From Bradyrhizobium canariense (lineage in GTDB: Bacteria; Pseudomonadota; Alphaproteobacteria; Rhizobiales; Xanthobacteraceae), in NCBI RefSeq assembly GCF_900105125.1, contig NZ_LT629750.1, positions 4,092,001 through 4,156,000 on the forward strand: a DNA stretch of 64,000 nucleotides, given 5' to 3'. The translations under genes and the position numbers were made by a program. Numbering within the stretch: the first letter of the stretch is position 1; the number at the start of each line of letters is the position of its first letter. Below, one piece after another: positions 25,232 to 35,425 of this stretch. The notes under the pieces are model-generated. The model was not told where the DNA came from. It ran no database searches and saw only the letters and a list, made by a program, of their open reading frames with translations.

Positions 25232-27364
25232 ATGGTTGATGTCACAGCAGGTGCGGGCGCAGGGGCGCCGAAGATCGGAATTCCCAGCTTCAGCGAGATC
25301 GTCAGGCTCTTAAAGCGCGGCGACCTCGGGCTGGCGTTCGGCGTCCTCACCATTCTGGTCGTGCTGATCCTGCCGCTGCCCTCGGTCGTGCTCGATCTGT
25401 TTCTGGCGATCTCGATCACGCTGTCGATCCTGATCCTGATGACGTCGCTGTTCATCCAGGCGCCGCTGGAATTCTCGTCGTTCCCGACCATCCTGTTGAT
25501 TTCGACGATGTTGCGGCTGTCGCTCAACCTCGCATCGACGCGGCTGATCCTGTCGCGCGGCCATGAAGGCACCGACGCCGCGGGCCACGTCATTCAGGCC
25601 TTCGGCAATTTCGTGATGGGCGGTAATTTCGTGATCGGAATTATCGTCTTCGCCATTCTGGTGATCGTCAACTTCGTCGTCATCACCAAAGGTTCGGGCC
25701 GTATCGCCGAAGTCGCGGCGCGCTTCCACCTCGACTCCATGCCCGGCAAGCAGATGGCGATCGACGCCGATCTCTCCGCAGGCCTGATCGACGAGAAGGT
25801 CGCCAAGGAGCGCCGCAAGGCGCTGGAAGACGAAAGCGGCTTCTTCGGCGCGATGGACGGTGCGTCGAAATTCGTGCGAGGCGACGCGGTCGCGGGCCTG
25901 CTCGTCGTTTTCATCAACGTTATCGGTGGAATCATTATCGGCGTGGCCCAGCAAGGCCTCGGCTTCGGCGAAGCCGCACAAACCTACACCCTGCTCACCG
26001 TCGGCGACGGTCTGGTCACCCAGATTCCCGCGCTGATCGTCTCCACCGCGGCCGGCCTGCTGGTCTCGAAGGCCGGTGTCAGCGGCGCCGCCGACAAGGC
26101 GCTGATGAAGCAGCTTTCCGGCTATCCGCAGGCGCTCGGCATGTCGTCGGGCGTGATGCTCGTGCTGGCGATGCTGCCGGGTATTCCGATGCTTCCATTC
26201 CTGTTGCTGGGCAGCGGCGCGGGCGCGCTCGCCTGGTGGGCGCAGGGAAAGAAGCGTACCGCCAAGGCGGCCGAGGCGACTGCGGCAGCCGCTCCCGCCG
26301 CGGCCGCCGCCGCCGCGGCCGCCGCCGAAGAACCGATTGCGACGGCGCTGAAGATCGACGACCTCAAGATCGAACTCGGCTATGCGCTGCTGCCGCTGGT
26401 CAACGGCCCTGACGGGACCGACCGTCTCACCGAGCAGATCAAGGCGCTGCGCCGATCGCTGGCGGTCGAAATGGGCTTCGTGATGCCGGCCGTGCGTATC
26501 CTCGACAACGTGCAATTGGAAGCGAACACCTACATCATCAAGATCAAGGAAGTGGATGCGGGAACGGGACGGATCTGGCCGAACCAGTTCATGGTCATGG
26601 ACCCCGGTGGCAATCAGGTCGCCGTGCCCGGCATCCACACCACCGAGCCGACCTTCGGACTGCCGGCGACATGGGTCGACGCGAGCCTGAAGGAAGAAGC
26701 ATCGCTGAAGGGCTATACGGTGGTGGACGCCGCAACGGTGCTCTCGACCCATCTCACCGAGCTGCTCAAGAACAACATGTCGGACCTGCTGTCCTATGGC
26801 GAGGTGCAAAAGCTCCTGAAGGATCTGCCGAAGGAGCAAGGCGAACTGGTCAAGGACATCGTGCCGAGCCTGGTCACCATCTCGGGCATTCAGCGCGTGT
26901 TGCAGCTCCTGCTTGGTGAACGCATCTCGATCCGCGATCTCTCGACCATCCTCGAAGGCATCGCCGACGCGCTGGCGTTCTCGCGCAACCCGGCAACCAT
27001 GGTCGAACATGTTCGCGCTCGCCTGGCGCGGCAGATTTGCGCGCAAAACACCTCTCACAATGGCTACCTGCCGCTGATCGCGCTTTCCGCGAAATGGGAA
27101 CAGGTCTTTGCCGAGTCGCTGATCGGACAGGGCGAGGAACGCAGCCTCGCGATGCAGCCCTCCAAACTGTCCGAGTTCATGACCGTGGTGCGCGATGCCT
27201 TCGAGCGGGCCGCCCGCGAAGGCGAGGCGCCGGTGCTGGTGACGTCGGCGGGGATCCGGCCCTACGTCCGCTCGCTGGTGGAGCGTTTCAGGTCGCAAAC
27301 CACCGTGCTGTCGCAGGCGGAAATCCATCCGCGGGCACGCCTGAAGACGGTTGGAAGCGTCTAG
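25232..27364 (+). CDS. flhA: flagellar type III export gate protein FlhA
   Basis: A 710-residue membrane protein of the flagellar export apparatus. The N-terminal 340 residues hold about eight membrane helices. The conserved cytoplasmic FHIPEP-type loop between helices 4 and 5 is present as KGSGRIAEVAARFHLDSMPGKQMAIDADLSAG. A striking Ala-rich linker (about residues 345-368) leads to the cytoplasmic domain that docks export chaperones and ends at RLKTVGSV. I use the ATG at 25232; the frame extends upstream into repeat-adjacent DNA without similarity. It is not joined to other fli/flg genes here. A possible CtrA box and a terminator flank it. Confidence 0.96.
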   Translation: MVDVTAGAGAGAPKIGIPSFSEIVRLLKRGDLGLAFGVLTILVVLILPLPSVVLDLFLAISITLSILILMTSLFIQAPLEFSSFPTILLISTMLRLSLNLASTRLILSRGHEGTDAAGHVIQAFGNFVMGGNFVIGIIVFAILVIVNFVVITKGSGRIAEVAARFHLDSMPGKQMAIDADLSAGLIDEKVAKERRKALEDESGFFGAMDGASKFVRGDAVAGLLVVFINVIGGIIIGVAQQGLGFGEAAQTYTLLTVGDGLVTQIPALIVSTAAGLLVSKAGVSGAADKALMKQLSGYPQALGMSSGVMLVLAMLPGIPMLPFLLLGSGAGALAWWAQGKKRTAKAAEATAAAAPAAAAAAAAAAEEPIATALKIDDLKIELGYALLPLVNGPDGTDRLTEQIKALRRSLAVEMGFVMPAVRILDNVQLEANTYIIKIKEVDAGTGRIWPNQFMVMDPGGNQVAVPGIHTTEPTFGLPATWVDASLKEEASLKGYTVVDAATVLSTHLTELLKNNMSDLLSYGEVQKLLKDLPKEQGELVKDIVPSLVTISGIQRVLQLLLGERISIRDLSTILEGIADALAFSRNPATMVEHVRARLARQICAQNTSHNGYLPLIALSAKWEQVFAESLIGQGEERSLAMQPSKLSEFMTVVRDAFERAAREGEAPVLVTSAGIRPYVRSLVERFRSQTTVLSQAEIHPRARLKTVGSV

Positions 27365-27385
27365 TTCACCCGCCCCGCCGAAGCA

Positions 27386-27403
27386 CCCCGCGACGGGGCT
27401 TTT
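27386..27403 (+). terminator. terminator after flhA
   Basis: CCCCG (27386-27390) and CGGGG (27394-27398) form a short GC stem with a CGA loop followed by CTTTT, 22 bp past the flhA stop codon. Confidence 0.6.
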
Positions 27404-27443
27404 CCGCCACAGGCAAACGATTTGTGAGCTGAGGCCAGCCGGG

Positions 27444-27460
27444 ACCCATTTTGGGTAGCC
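27444..27460. promoter_or_regulatory. palindromic motif copy 1 (ACCCATTTTGGGTAGCC)
   Basis: ACCCA-TTT-TGGGT is an inverted repeat. The whole 17-base string recurs exactly at 52871-52887, where the arms are longer. This copy lies 227 bp upstream of a small membrane-protein gene. It may be a binding site for a dimeric regulator. Confidence 0.45.
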
Positions 27461-27686
27461 AGATGCCGACGAACCAATAATACATTGTAATAATTGCAAT
27501 ACTTGTCAGGCTCGGCCGCTCAAACGGTCTGTGACCTCGCGGGCGTTCACGTCTTTTCACCGCTTTGTGATCGCCTATTTGGAACGGAAAGGCGAATCAC
27601 CACGTTTGGATGGCTGAGTTGTTGAACCTGTCCGCGGACGCGAAACACCAATCCGCGAGAGGCACAGTGGACGGCAGGAGACTTCG

Positions 27687-27884
27687 ATGAACCATTCGAT
27701 CTACAGCGCGGATCGTACGACCCACCTGAAGATCGTGGTCGTGGCTCTCGTTGCCGGTATCGCGGTGGCTGGTTTCGGCATCTCGGCCCGCAGCACGGAT
27801 GATGGTTATACCCAGACCGCGCGCGTCATGAAGGCCGGAAAGGCGGTGACGATGACCAGTTCAGATACAGCGGTGGTTCGCTGA
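27687..27884 (+). CDS. small single-helix membrane protein
   Basis: A 65-residue protein, MNHSIYSADRTTHLKIVVVALVAGIAVAGFGISAR, followed by a short polar tail. One membrane helix (about residues 15-35) with a short N-terminal cytoplasmic part is evident. I recognise close relatives across Bradyrhizobium, with no known function. AGGAG precedes the ATG. It is monocistronic and ends at a strong terminator. Confidence 0.75.
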   Translation: MNHSIYSADRTTHLKIVVVALVAGIAVAGFGISARSTDDGYTQTARVMKAGKAVTMTSSDTAVVR

Positions 27885-27976
27885 CGAATTTTGTGAATTC
27901 ACGCGGCTCTTTACCAGCCCCCCAAAGTCGCCACGTGGATATATAGAAGACCCCAACTACCCCCAAGTTGACTACC

Positions 27977-28012
27977 GAAAACGCCCGCTCCCCACGGGCG
28001 TTTTCTCTTTTC
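27977..28012 (+). terminator. Rho-independent terminator
   Basis: GAAAACGCCCG (27977-27987) pairs perfectly with CGGGCGTTTTC (27995-28005), loop CTCCCCA, followed by TCTTTT. It terminates the small membrane-protein gene and faces the end of the anti-sigma gene, so it may serve both. Confidence 0.85.
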
Positions 28013-28061
28013 GGGGACGGCTGGATTTCGCTGCTCAGAGATGAAGCAGACGCCGTGGTGC

Positions 28062-28928
28062 TCAGCGCGGCGGCACGGTCTCGATCAATTTGCCGGTAAA
28101 GACGGGCGCCGAATGCGGATTGCCGTCCGGTGATCCGCCCGCCTGCTCGACCGTCACCGCATAGGTCGCGGCGTTGATGATGTCGGTATCATAGGATGCA
28201 AGCACCGGGCGCGCGGTGAAGTCGCCGCTGCCGATCACACCCAGCGAACGCGGCCGCGGCAACCGGTCCGAAATCAGCCAGAGCTCAAAGCTCTTGCCGG
28301 GGTCCGGAGCGGTGGCGCCAACCTTGCGAATGGTAAAACTCTTGGTCGCCCCATCCACCGTGAGAATGAACCCAGGCGCCCCGCCATCCTTCTGCAGCAC
28401 GGCGACATATTGGGCCGAGGGTGGCGTTGGCGAAGGCGCCTTGACCACCTCGACCACTTGCGTCTGCGGCTTGGGACGAAGGCCGGCGGGAAGCAAATCC
28501 GGTTGATAAATCCCGACCGCGATCATGGCGACCAGCGCGGCAGCGATCGCACTGGTGATCGTCGCGACATTGCGCCAGCGCCGGGCTTGGGCCGAGAGCC
28601 GGATCACGTTGGAAATGTCCGCCGCAGCAACAGGCCGATCGACCTCGGAAGCGGCTGGCGGCAGCGGGGTCTGCGGCAGCACCGGCCGAGCGCGATGCTC
28701 GGAAAGTCCGACAGCTGTTCTGATCTTGTCCCAGACCTCCGGCCGCGGCTCGACCGATCCGACCATCTGGTTCAGCGCGCCGAGCTTTTGCTGCCACGCT
28801 TCCACCATCGCCGCAAAGTCCTTGTCGACGGACATCATGGCCTCGACCACTGTCCGCTCTTCGACATCAAGCGTGCCGAGAGCATATTCCGCGGCGAGCG
28901 CGATATGGTCTTCACTGTGGGCCATCAT
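28062..28928 (-). CDS. anti-sigma factor, RskA-like
   Basis: A 288-residue single-pass membrane protein. The N-terminal cytoplasmic zinc-less anti-sigma domain begins HIALAAEYALGTLDVEERTVVEAMM and contains FAAMVEAWQQKLGALN. A membrane helix (about residues 120-142, ATITSAIAAALVAMIAVGIY) follows. The periplasmic RskA domain ends with FELWLISDRLPRPRSLGVIGSGDF. It should hold the sigma factor encoded directly upstream; the stop of that gene and this ATG abut, indicating translational coupling. Confidence 0.9.
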   Translation of the reverse strand: MMAHSEDHIALAAEYALGTLDVEERTVVEAMMSVDKDFAAMVEAWQQKLGALNQMVGSVEPRPEVWDKIRTAVGLSEHRARPVLPQTPLPPAASEVDRPVAAADISNVIRLSAQARRWRNVATITSAIAAALVAMIAVGIYQPDLLPAGLRPKPQTQVVEVVKAPSPTPPSAQYVAVLQKDGGAPGFILTVDGATKSFTIRKVGATAPDPGKSFELWLISDRLPRPRSLGVIGSGDFTARPVLASYDTDIINAATYAVTVEQAGGSPDGNPHSAPVFTGKLIETVPPR

Positions 28929-29474
28929 TTAAAGTCCAAGGCACTCCCTGATATCCATCATGCTGCGGCGCAGCCAGGTCTTCACGGTATTCACCGGCGT
29001 CTCGAACTTCGCCGCCAATTGTTCTCGGCTCCAGCCGTTATAGTAGGCCAGCAGCACGAGCTTCTGGCGGTCCGGCTCCAGCCGTCCGATGCACTCCAGC
29101 AACCGTTTCAGCTCTTCGGTCATTTCACGGCGCGCGAGCGGATCGGGGCTGTCTGCAGCCACTTCCATGGCCGCGGGCTCCTCTTCGATCGAGGTTTCGC
29201 TGCGCTTGCGCACGACATCGATGGCGCGGTTTCGCGCGATGGACGCCATCCACGTGATCGGCGACGACAGGTTGGGATTGAACTGCCCGGCACTATTCCA
29301 GATCTTGACGTAAGCCTCCTGAATGACCTCCTCCGCGAGATCCTGTCGGCGCAAGATACGGAGCACCACGCCGAAAAGTTTCGATCGCGTGGCCGCATAG
29401 AGGCGCTCGAAAGCGGCCTCATCCCTCTTCGCTACAGCGGCAATCAGCCAGACCAGCTCAGCCGGCGTCAGCAT
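28929..29474 (-). CDS. ECF RNA polymerase sigma factor (SigK-like)
   Basis: A 181-residue extracytoplasmic-function sigma factor. Region 2 includes FERLYAATRSKLFGVVLRILRRQDLAEEVIQEAYVKIW and TWMASIARNRAIDVVRK; region 4 has the helix-turn-helix LAYYNGWSREQLAAKFETPVNTVKTWLRRSM. With the RskA-like anti-sigma partner directly downstream it forms a SigK/RskA-type module, which in other bacteria responds to envelope or redox stress. The target regulon is not visible. It is transcribed towards the anti-sigma gene and separated from fliJ by a terminator. Confidence 0.92.
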   Translation of the reverse strand: MLTPAELVWLIAAVAKRDEAAFERLYAATRSKLFGVVLRILRRQDLAEEVIQEAYVKIWNSAGQFNPNLSSPITWMASIARNRAIDVVRKRSETSIEEEPAAMEVAADSPDPLARREMTEELKRLLECIGRLEPDRQKLVLLAYYNGWSREQLAAKFETPVNTVKTWLRRSMMDIRECLGL

Positions 29475-29600
29475 TCAGTGTCCTTCTGAACTCACGATGT
29501 GCCATCGCCTTTGTAGACCGAAGCAGCATTCCGGAACCGTCGTATCATACCTCGCGCCGATTTGGTCCACCAAGTCGCCGACGATCGGCCCGTGGACATC

Positions 29601-29630
29601 AAACAAAAAACCCGGACCTCACGGTCCGGG
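29601..29630 (-). terminator. terminator after fliI-fliJ
   Basis: CCCGGACC (29611-29618) and GGTCCGGG (29623-29630) form an 8-bp stem. Read on the minus strand, the stem is followed by TTTTTTG, an intrinsic terminator just past the fliJ stop. Confidence 0.85.
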
Positions 29631-29662
29631 CTCTCTGATTTTTTAAACGGCCGACGAAAGCG

Positions 29663-30082
29663 TCAGGCGATCGCCCCGATGCGCGAGCGCATCAGCCCGA
29701 TGCTGTCGAGATCGGCCTGTTCGCGGGCGTTCTCCTCGGCGCGCTCGCGCGCCTGGTCGCGCTCGTCCAGGAGCTCGACTTTCTTGAGCTCCTCGAAAGC
29801 CTCTCCCAGCAGGCCCTTGGCGTCTTCAAGCTGAATGCGCAGCTCGTCGGCTGACCGGGTCAGATTTTCCCGCCGCTGGATCGCAGCCTTGGCATAGGTC
29901 GGATAGGCGAAGTGCGTGGGATCGTTGATCCCGGCGCGCTCCTGTTCGGTCTGGATTTCGCGCTCGAGGTCGACCGACATGCGCTGGAAATCAGCGATCA
30001 TGCCTTCGATCTGAGCGACCCTGCGACGCTTTTCATCGACCTGAAATTTCTTCAGGCGGATGAGCGTTTCACGTGACTTCAT
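29663..30082 (-). CDS. fliJ: flagellar export chaperone-like protein FliJ
   Basis: A 139-residue protein that is almost entirely heptad-repeat coiled coil (MKSRETLIRLKKFQVDEKRRRVAQIEGMIADFQ and so on), of FliJ size and charge. FliJ inserts into the FliI hexamer as a central stalk and links it to FlhA. It lies 108 bp downstream of fliI on the same strand, the usual alphaproteobacterial order. Confidence 0.9.
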   Translation of the reverse strand: MKSRETLIRLKKFQVDEKRRRVAQIEGMIADFQRMSVDLEREIQTEQERAGINDPTHFAYPTYAKAAIQRRENLTRSADELRIQLEDAKGLLGEAFEELKKVELLDERDQARERAEENAREQADLDSIGLMRSRIGAIA

Positions 30083-30190
30083 CGACTCATACTCCCCAGA
30101 AGTCCCGATCTGAACGCGGGACAGAGCCGGCTCCCCCGAGGGGCCCCACCGGCATCTCTACTGTGTGACGGGGATGATGGCCTGACAAAG

Positions 30191-31516
30191 TTAGCGTTCC
30201 GTTTCCAAACTCCCGAGGATTTTCTCAAGTCCCCGATAACCGTCGTTCAGCGTGGCCACTTCGTCCTTGGCCTGGCGCAAAAACCCCTCCAGCGGCTCAT
30301 GCAACCGGATCGCCTCGTCGACCTCGGGGCTCGACCCCGCCCGATAGGCGCCCAGCCGGATCAGTTCCTCCATGTCGGCATAGGTTGCCATCACCCGGCG
30401 GCCCCGCATGATCGTCGGCAGAAAGGCCGGGTCGGCCGATTTCGGCATGGTGCGGGACACCGACTTGAGAATGTTGATCGCGGGAAAACGTCCGCGTTCG
30501 GCGATCGCCCGCTCCATTACGATGTGGCCGTCCAAAATGCCCCGGACCGCATCCGCGATCGGCTCGTTGTGGTCATCGCCGTCCACCAGCACCGTGAAGA
30601 TGGCCGTGATGCTGCCGACACCTACCCCAGGCCCGGCGCGCTCGAGCAGCTTCGGCAATTCGGTGAACACGGTCGGGGTATAGCCCTTGGCGGTCGGAGG
30701 CTCGCCCGCCGACAGGCCGATTTCGCGCTGCGCCATCGCGAAACGCGTGACCGAATCCATCAGGCACAGCACGGATTTGTTTTCATCGCGGAAATATTCG
30801 GCGATCGCCAGCGTCAGATAGGCGGCCTGCCGGCGCATCAAGGCAGGCTCGTCGGAGGTCGCCACCACCACGACGGAGCGCGCCAGCCCTTTGTCGCCAA
30901 GGTCGTCCTGCAGGAATTCCTGCACCTCGCGGCCGCGTTCGCCGACAAGACCGATGACGGTGATATCCGCGGCCACATTGCGCGCCAGCATCGACAACAA
31001 CACCGACTTGCCGACGCCGGACCCGGCGAAGATGCCCATCCGCTGGCCGCTGCAACAGGTCAGAAACGTATTGAGTGACCGTACGCCGAGATCGAGCGGT
31101 TTGCCGACGCGCTTGCGCGAATGGGCCGGCGGCGGCGAATTTCGAAACGGCATCGGCGACGGACCTTGGACCAGGGGCCCTTTGCCGTCGATCGGCTCCC
31201 CCATCGCGTTGATGACTCGACCGAGCCATGATGGCGCAGGCCGAACCTGACTTGCGGCATTGGCGATGACCGCGCGGCAACCACGCCGGACGCCGTCGAG
31301 GCCGGCGAACGGCATCACCACGGCGTTGTTGCCGGAGAAACCGATCACTTCGCAGGGTATGAAGCGGTCGCCCCCGGTCTCGATCACGATACGGGAACCG
31401 ACCGACATCGCATGAATGGGTCCCGCGATCTCGACCATCAGGCCACGCACGCCGACCACGCGGCCATAAATATTGACGCCATCAATGTCGGCGATCTGCT
31501 GGGCGAGCGCCTTCAT
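30191..31516 (-). CDS. fliI: flagellum-specific ATPase FliI
   Basis: A 441-residue ATPase of the F1-beta-like type III secretion family. The Walker A motif is [15 protein letters not shown] (Gly-Lys-Ser at about 169-171). Walker B lies in [20 protein letters not shown], and the family segment [18 protein letters not shown] is present. Hexameric FliI energises unfolding and release of export substrates at the FlhA gate. The ATG at 31516 faces the divergent ctrA gene across a regulatory region with a CtrA-like box, which fits CtrA control of early flagellar genes. Confidence 0.96.
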   Translation of the reverse strand: MKALAQQIADIDGVNIYGRVVGVRGLMVEIAGPIHAMSVGSRIVIETGGDRFIPCEVIGFSGNNAVVMPFAGLDGVRRGCRAVIANAASQVRPAPSWLGRVINAMGEPIDGKGPLVQGPSPMPFRNSPPPAHSRKRVGKPLDLGVRSLNTFLTCCSGQRMGIFAGSGVGKSVLLSMLARNVAADITVIGLVGERGREVQEFLQDDLGDKGLARSVVVVATSDEPALMRRQAAYLTLAIAEYFRDENKSVLCLMDSVTRFAMAQREIGLSAGEPPTAKGYTPTVFTELPKLLERAGPGVGVGSITAIFTVLVDGDDHNEPIADAVRGILDGHIVMERAIAERGRFPAINILKSVSRTMPKSADPAFLPTIMRGRRVMATYADMEELIRLGAYRAGSSPEVDEAIRLHEPLEGFLRQAKDEVATLNDGYRGLEKILGSLETER

Positions 31517-31881
31517 TGCGAAAACCTTAAGTTTCGACGCATTGAGGCTTAGCCCTTAACTTCGTGTTTACCCGCATCGTTAATCATTGCGTCACTGTCT
31601 TTGGTGACTGAAAGCGCTCGACCGTCAGAAGAAGGTAGAGTCGCAGGAGTCGGTTAGGCCCGTCTCTTAATGTGGAACTTGAACGAGAGCGGATACAAAA
31701 AACTGGTTCGACGCAATATCTTAAGGCGATTCGAAAAAAATTGCACGGCAAGAGCTTGCGTACCCGAATCAGATTTTGTTAACCATATGTCGTCAGGATC
31801 CGAATCAGTTGTGCAAAGGCGTTTTGAGTGCCGCAAGTGCGGCCGACCTGACGCCCGGGGCGGCGACTATAGGGGACTGGC
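31517..31881. promoter_or_regulatory. fliI-ctrA divergent regulatory region
   Basis: This 365-bp intergenic region drives fliI leftwards and ctrA rightwards. A CtrA-like box, TTAA-CTTCGTG-TTTA, lies at 31556-31570 (one mismatch to TTAA-N7-TTAA). Three GANTC sites, the target of the cell-cycle methylase CcrM, are grouped at 31728-31732 (GATTC), 31766-31770 (GAATC) and 31802-31806 (GAATC). In Caulobacter the ctrA promoter is controlled by both GANTC methylation and CtrA itself, so a similar loop is plausible here. Confidence 0.55.
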
Positions 31882-32583
<702 letters not shown>

Positions 32584-32630
32584 TTCACAGGTTTACGGCG
32601 AGCCGCAAGGCTCATTCCTCCCAGACTGGA

Positions 32631-32655
32631 CCCCGCCGCAAATGGCGGGGTTTTT
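32631..32655 (+). terminator. terminator after ctrA
   Basis: CCCCGCC (32631-32637) pairs with GGCGGGG (32644-32650), six-base loop, followed by TTTTTG. It lies 47 bp past the ctrA stop. Confidence 0.9.
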
Positions 32656-32741
32656 GTTTTGGGGATTGAACGCTTGAGCTGTGTGCGCCGACAGACGGAC
32701 TGTGCGAACGTACGGTCTTGAAAACGGGGGCGCGCTTTCAA

Positions 32742-33083
32742 ATGATCCTTCAATCACTGGCCGGATTACCGGCGTTTCTGGTCTATTTTTGCACCGGCAT
32801 CGTTGCCGTCGTCGCCTACCTGTTCGTCCATACCCGCGTCACGCCGCACGATGAGTTCAAGCTGATCCGCGACAACGATCCGGCCGCCGCTCATCAAGCC
32901 AATCTTCGTCGGGCACTTCCTCCGAATCCTCCTCACACAGCGTCACGCGCGGTGGGTTCGGCTCGTTTGCGCGCGCCTTCTCGGGGCATTTTTCCGTCGG
33001 CGGCTGACGGCGAAGGATTAGCGCCGCACGACGCCGCAAAACGACCGCCTTTTACTTGTCTCGTCCAGGCAGAACGTGCCTGA
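32742..33083 (+). pseudogene. truncated DUF350 membrane protein gene
   Basis: The first 50 or so codons from the ATG at 32742 read MILQSLAGLPAFLVYFCTGIV and continue to TRVTPHDEFKLIRDNDPAAA, the start of a DUF350 protein: one helix and the conserved DEFKLIRDN loop. At about 32900 similarity ends. Intact DUF350 proteins continue with three more helices, whereas here the frame turns into an Arg/Pro-rich tail without helices and stops at 33083. A deletion or rearrangement is the likely cause. The two downstream genes are the usual DUF350 neighbours. Confidence 0.7.
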
Positions 33084-33126
33084 ATAGTGACGCCGGATCG
33101 CCAAACCAAAAGCCTGAGGCCGCATC

Positions 33127-33339
33127 ATGAAACGCTCGCGCCGCGTGGTCCTGACGATGATGGGTACGGCTACCATCGGCACCGTATCAATGGGGTTTGT
33201 GCGGCGAACGGACTGCGGTCCCGGGCTTACGGCAGTGCCCGGCCCGAACGGTGAGCCCTATTGCCGCGCGATCTATGTCGGCTTCGGTGGCACGCCGCGT
33301 TCCTTCCACAGCCACGGCCACGCGCACGGTGGCGGCTAG
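33127..33339 (+). CDS. small secreted Gly/His-rich protein of the DUF350 locus
   Basis: A 70-residue protein starting MKRSRRVVLTMMGTATIGTVSMGF, a twin-basic start with a short hydrophobic segment resembling an export signal. A Cys-Gly-Pro segment (DCGPGLTAVPGPNGEPYC) and a His/Gly-rich tail follow. It is similar in position and start to the small YgiB/DUF1190-like proteins that sit before glutathionylspermidine-synthase-like genes. Function unknown. The next gene begins 9 bp downstream. Confidence 0.65.
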   Translation: MKRSRRVVLTMMGTATIGTVSMGFVRRTDCGPGLTAVPGPNGEPYCRAIYVGFGGTPRSFHSHGHAHGGG

Positions 33340-33348
33340 CAAGCGTCG

Positions 33349-34506
33349 ATGCGGCGGATCGCCTGCCCCGAGCGAGACGATTGGCGCGTCACCGCCGAGG
33401 AATGCGGATTCGATTTTCATACCATCGACGGCGAGCGCTACTGGGACGAGCGCGCCTATTATGCGTTCACCCTCGAGGAGATCGAAGGCCAGATCGAAGC
33501 ACCCACGGCTGAAATCGACGCCATGTGCCTCGAACTTGTCGGCCGCGCGATCGACGACGAAAAATATCTGCGGCGACTGAAGATACCGGAAGCATTCTGG
33601 CCGCTGATCTCGGAAAGCTGGCACCGCGACGAGGCCAGCCTCTACGGCAGGCTCGACCTCAGTTTTGACGGGCGAGGTCCTGCAAAGCTGCTCGAATACA
33701 ACGCGGACACACCGACCTCGATCTTTGAGGCGGCGGTATTTCAGTGGACCTGGCTCGAGCAGGCGATCGAGCGGCAAATCATTCCCGCGCGCGCCGACCA
33801 GTTCAACTCTATCCATGAGCGCCTGATCGACGCGTGGAGAAAGCTCGGTGCCGGCCGCCACCTGCATCTGACGGGAATGACTGAAAATGCCGAGGATGCC
33901 GGCACGCTCGCCTATCTCGAGGACACTGCAAGGCAGGCCGGCCTGCCGACCACGTTGATCGATATCGAGGGTATCGGGCTGCGCGACGATGGCCATTTTG
34001 TCGATCTCGACAACCGACCGATCGCACTTGCGTTCAAGCTCTATCCCTGGGAATGGATGTTTCACGACGCGTTTGGCGCGCGGCTCATGGCTGCGCCGAC
34101 GCGCTGGATCGAGCCGCCGTGGAAGGCAATCCTGTCCAACAAGGGCATCCTCCCACTGCTATGGGAAATATTTCCGGGTCACCCCAATCTGCTGCCGGCT
34201 TTTTTCGAGGATGACCCCAACGCTGCACAGCTCGGCGCTTCCTTTGTGCGCAAGCCGCTTTATTCGCGTGAAGGAGCCAACGTCGCGCTGATCAGCGCGG
34301 GCGTTACCGTGGTCGAGCAGCAGGGGCCATATGGCGCCGAAGGATTTATTCGTCAGGCCTTTGCACCGCTGCCTGAATTTTCCAGGCAACTTCCTGTGCT
34401 GGGAAGCTGGTTGATCGACCACGTACCCTGCGGCCTGTCGATTCGCGAGGACGAGAATCCGATCACCGGCAACACATCACGGTTTTTGCCGCACGCGATC
34501 TTGTAG
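33349..34506 (+). CDS. glutathionylspermidine synthase family ATP-grasp protein (YgiC/YjfC-like)
   Basis: A 385-residue enzyme of the GspS synthetase-like ATP-grasp family. Recognisable segments are PEAFWPLISESW, LDLSFDGRGPAKLLEYNADTPTS (Glu and Asn as metal ligands), EPPWKAILSNKGILPLLWEIFPGHPNLLPAFFE and SFVRKPLYSREGANV. It lacks the amidase domain of bifunctional Gsp enzymes, as do Escherichia YgiC and YjfC. It probably ligates a peptide carboxylate to an amine, but the substrate is unknown. It follows the small His-rich protein gene closely. It converges on cheR with a 43-bp gap. Confidence 0.88.
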   Translation: MRRIACPERDDWRVTAEECGFDFHTIDGERYWDERAYYAFTLEEIEGQIEAPTAEIDAMCLELVGRAIDDEKYLRRLKIPEAFWPLISESWHRDEASLYGRLDLSFDGRGPAKLLEYNADTPTSIFEAAVFQWTWLEQAIERQIIPARADQFNSIHERLIDAWRKLGAGRHLHLTGMTENAEDAGTLAYLEDTARQAGLPTTLIDIEGIGLRDDGHFVDLDNRPIALAFKLYPWEWMFHDAFGARLMAAPTRWIEPPWKAILSNKGILPLLWEIFPGHPNLLPAFFEDDPNAAQLGASFVRKPLYSREGANVALISAGVTVVEQQGPYGAEGFIRQAFAPLPEFSRQLPVLGSWLIDHVPCGLSIREDENPITGNTSRFLPHAIL

Positions 34507-34549
34507 AGTTTGCCTAAAGAGCTTGCCTGTAGGACCGGCAGCAACCCGC

Positions 34550-35425
34550 TCAGCGCGCCGAAGCAACCGCCTTCAATGTTTGCGGCATCGCCGCGGCACC
34601 GGGGCGCGCCATCGGAGCAGCGCTCGATCGGTAAAGCCCACGCCGTTCCGGATAGGGCCTGAAGGCGTCGGTCAACCCGACAACGGTCTCCGCCGCGCCC
34701 AGCAAAAGAAAACCGTCGGGTTCGAGCACCCTTGCCAGGCGATTGAAGATGTTGGCCTTGGTGTCCTGATCGAAATAGATCAGGACGTTCCGGCAGAAGA
34801 TCACGTCAAACGCCCCGAGGTGGGAAAAATCCTGCAGCAGATTCAACTGCCGGTGCTGGACCATGGAGCGGATATCGGCGTTGAGCTGCCACAGCTCTCC
34901 GGTTTGCGTAAAATGCTTGACCAGCATCTGGATCGGCAGTCCACGCTGAACCTCGAACTGGCTGAAGATGCCGGCCCTGGATTTCTCCAGAACGCCCTGC
35001 GACAGATCGGTCGCAAGGATCTCGACCCGCCAGCCCGCCAGCGACGAACTGATTTCCTTCAGGCACATCGCAATCGAATATGGCTCCTGTCCGGTCGAAG
35101 AGGCCGCGCACCAGATGCGCAGCGAACGACGGTTGGCACGCGCCTGCAGAACTTCCGGGAGTATCGTCTGTCGCAGATGATCGAACGGAACCTTGTCGCG
35201 GAAAAAAAACGTCTCGTTGGTGGTCATCGCCTCGACCACTTCGGCCGTCACCGCGTCGGGTCCGCCCTTTAGTTTTTGAACCAGCTCCGCGATGCCGGGC
35301 AAGCCTGCCTTGCGCGCCAGCGGGATCAATCGGCTTTCCACCAGGTACTGCTTGTCTGCCGACAGATCCAGGCCGGAACGCTCCTTCAGGAGCTTACGCA
35401 AGAACTCATAATCTACCGGCGTCAC
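34550..35425 (-). CDS. cheR: chemotaxis methyltransferase CheR
   Basis: A 291-residue SAM-dependent glutamate methyltransferase for chemoreceptors. The N-terminal helical domain contains [10 protein letters not shown]. The SAM-binding motif appears as [19 protein letters not shown], and the [14 protein letters not shown] segment is the classical CheR motif. A GTG start at 35425 overlaps the cheB stop in a GTGA arrangement, giving translational coupling; the longer frame to 35530 lies inside cheB. An Ala/Pro-rich C-terminal tail has no known role. Last gene of the che operon. Confidence 0.95.
   Translation of the reverse strand: MTPVDYEFLRKLLKERSGLDLSADKQYLVESRLIPLARKAGLPGIAELVQKLKGGPDAVTAEVVEAMTTNETFFFRDKVPFDHLRQTILPEVLQARANRRSLRIWCAASSTGQEPYSIAMCLKEISSSLAGWRVEILATDLSQGVLEKSRAGIFSQFEVQRGLPIQMLVKHFTQTGELWQLNADIRSMVQHRQLNLLQDFSHLGAFDVIFCRNVLIYFDQDTKANIFNRLARVLEPDGFLLLGAAETVVGLTDAFRPYPERRGLYRSSAAPMARPGAAAMPQTLKAVASAR

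Noticed and set aside
25310..27499. A 729-codon minus-strand open frame opposite flhA
   Set aside because: It is antisense to the certain flhA gene, is extremely rich in His/Gln/Asp/Arg as expected from the complement of GC-rich codons, and has no domain.
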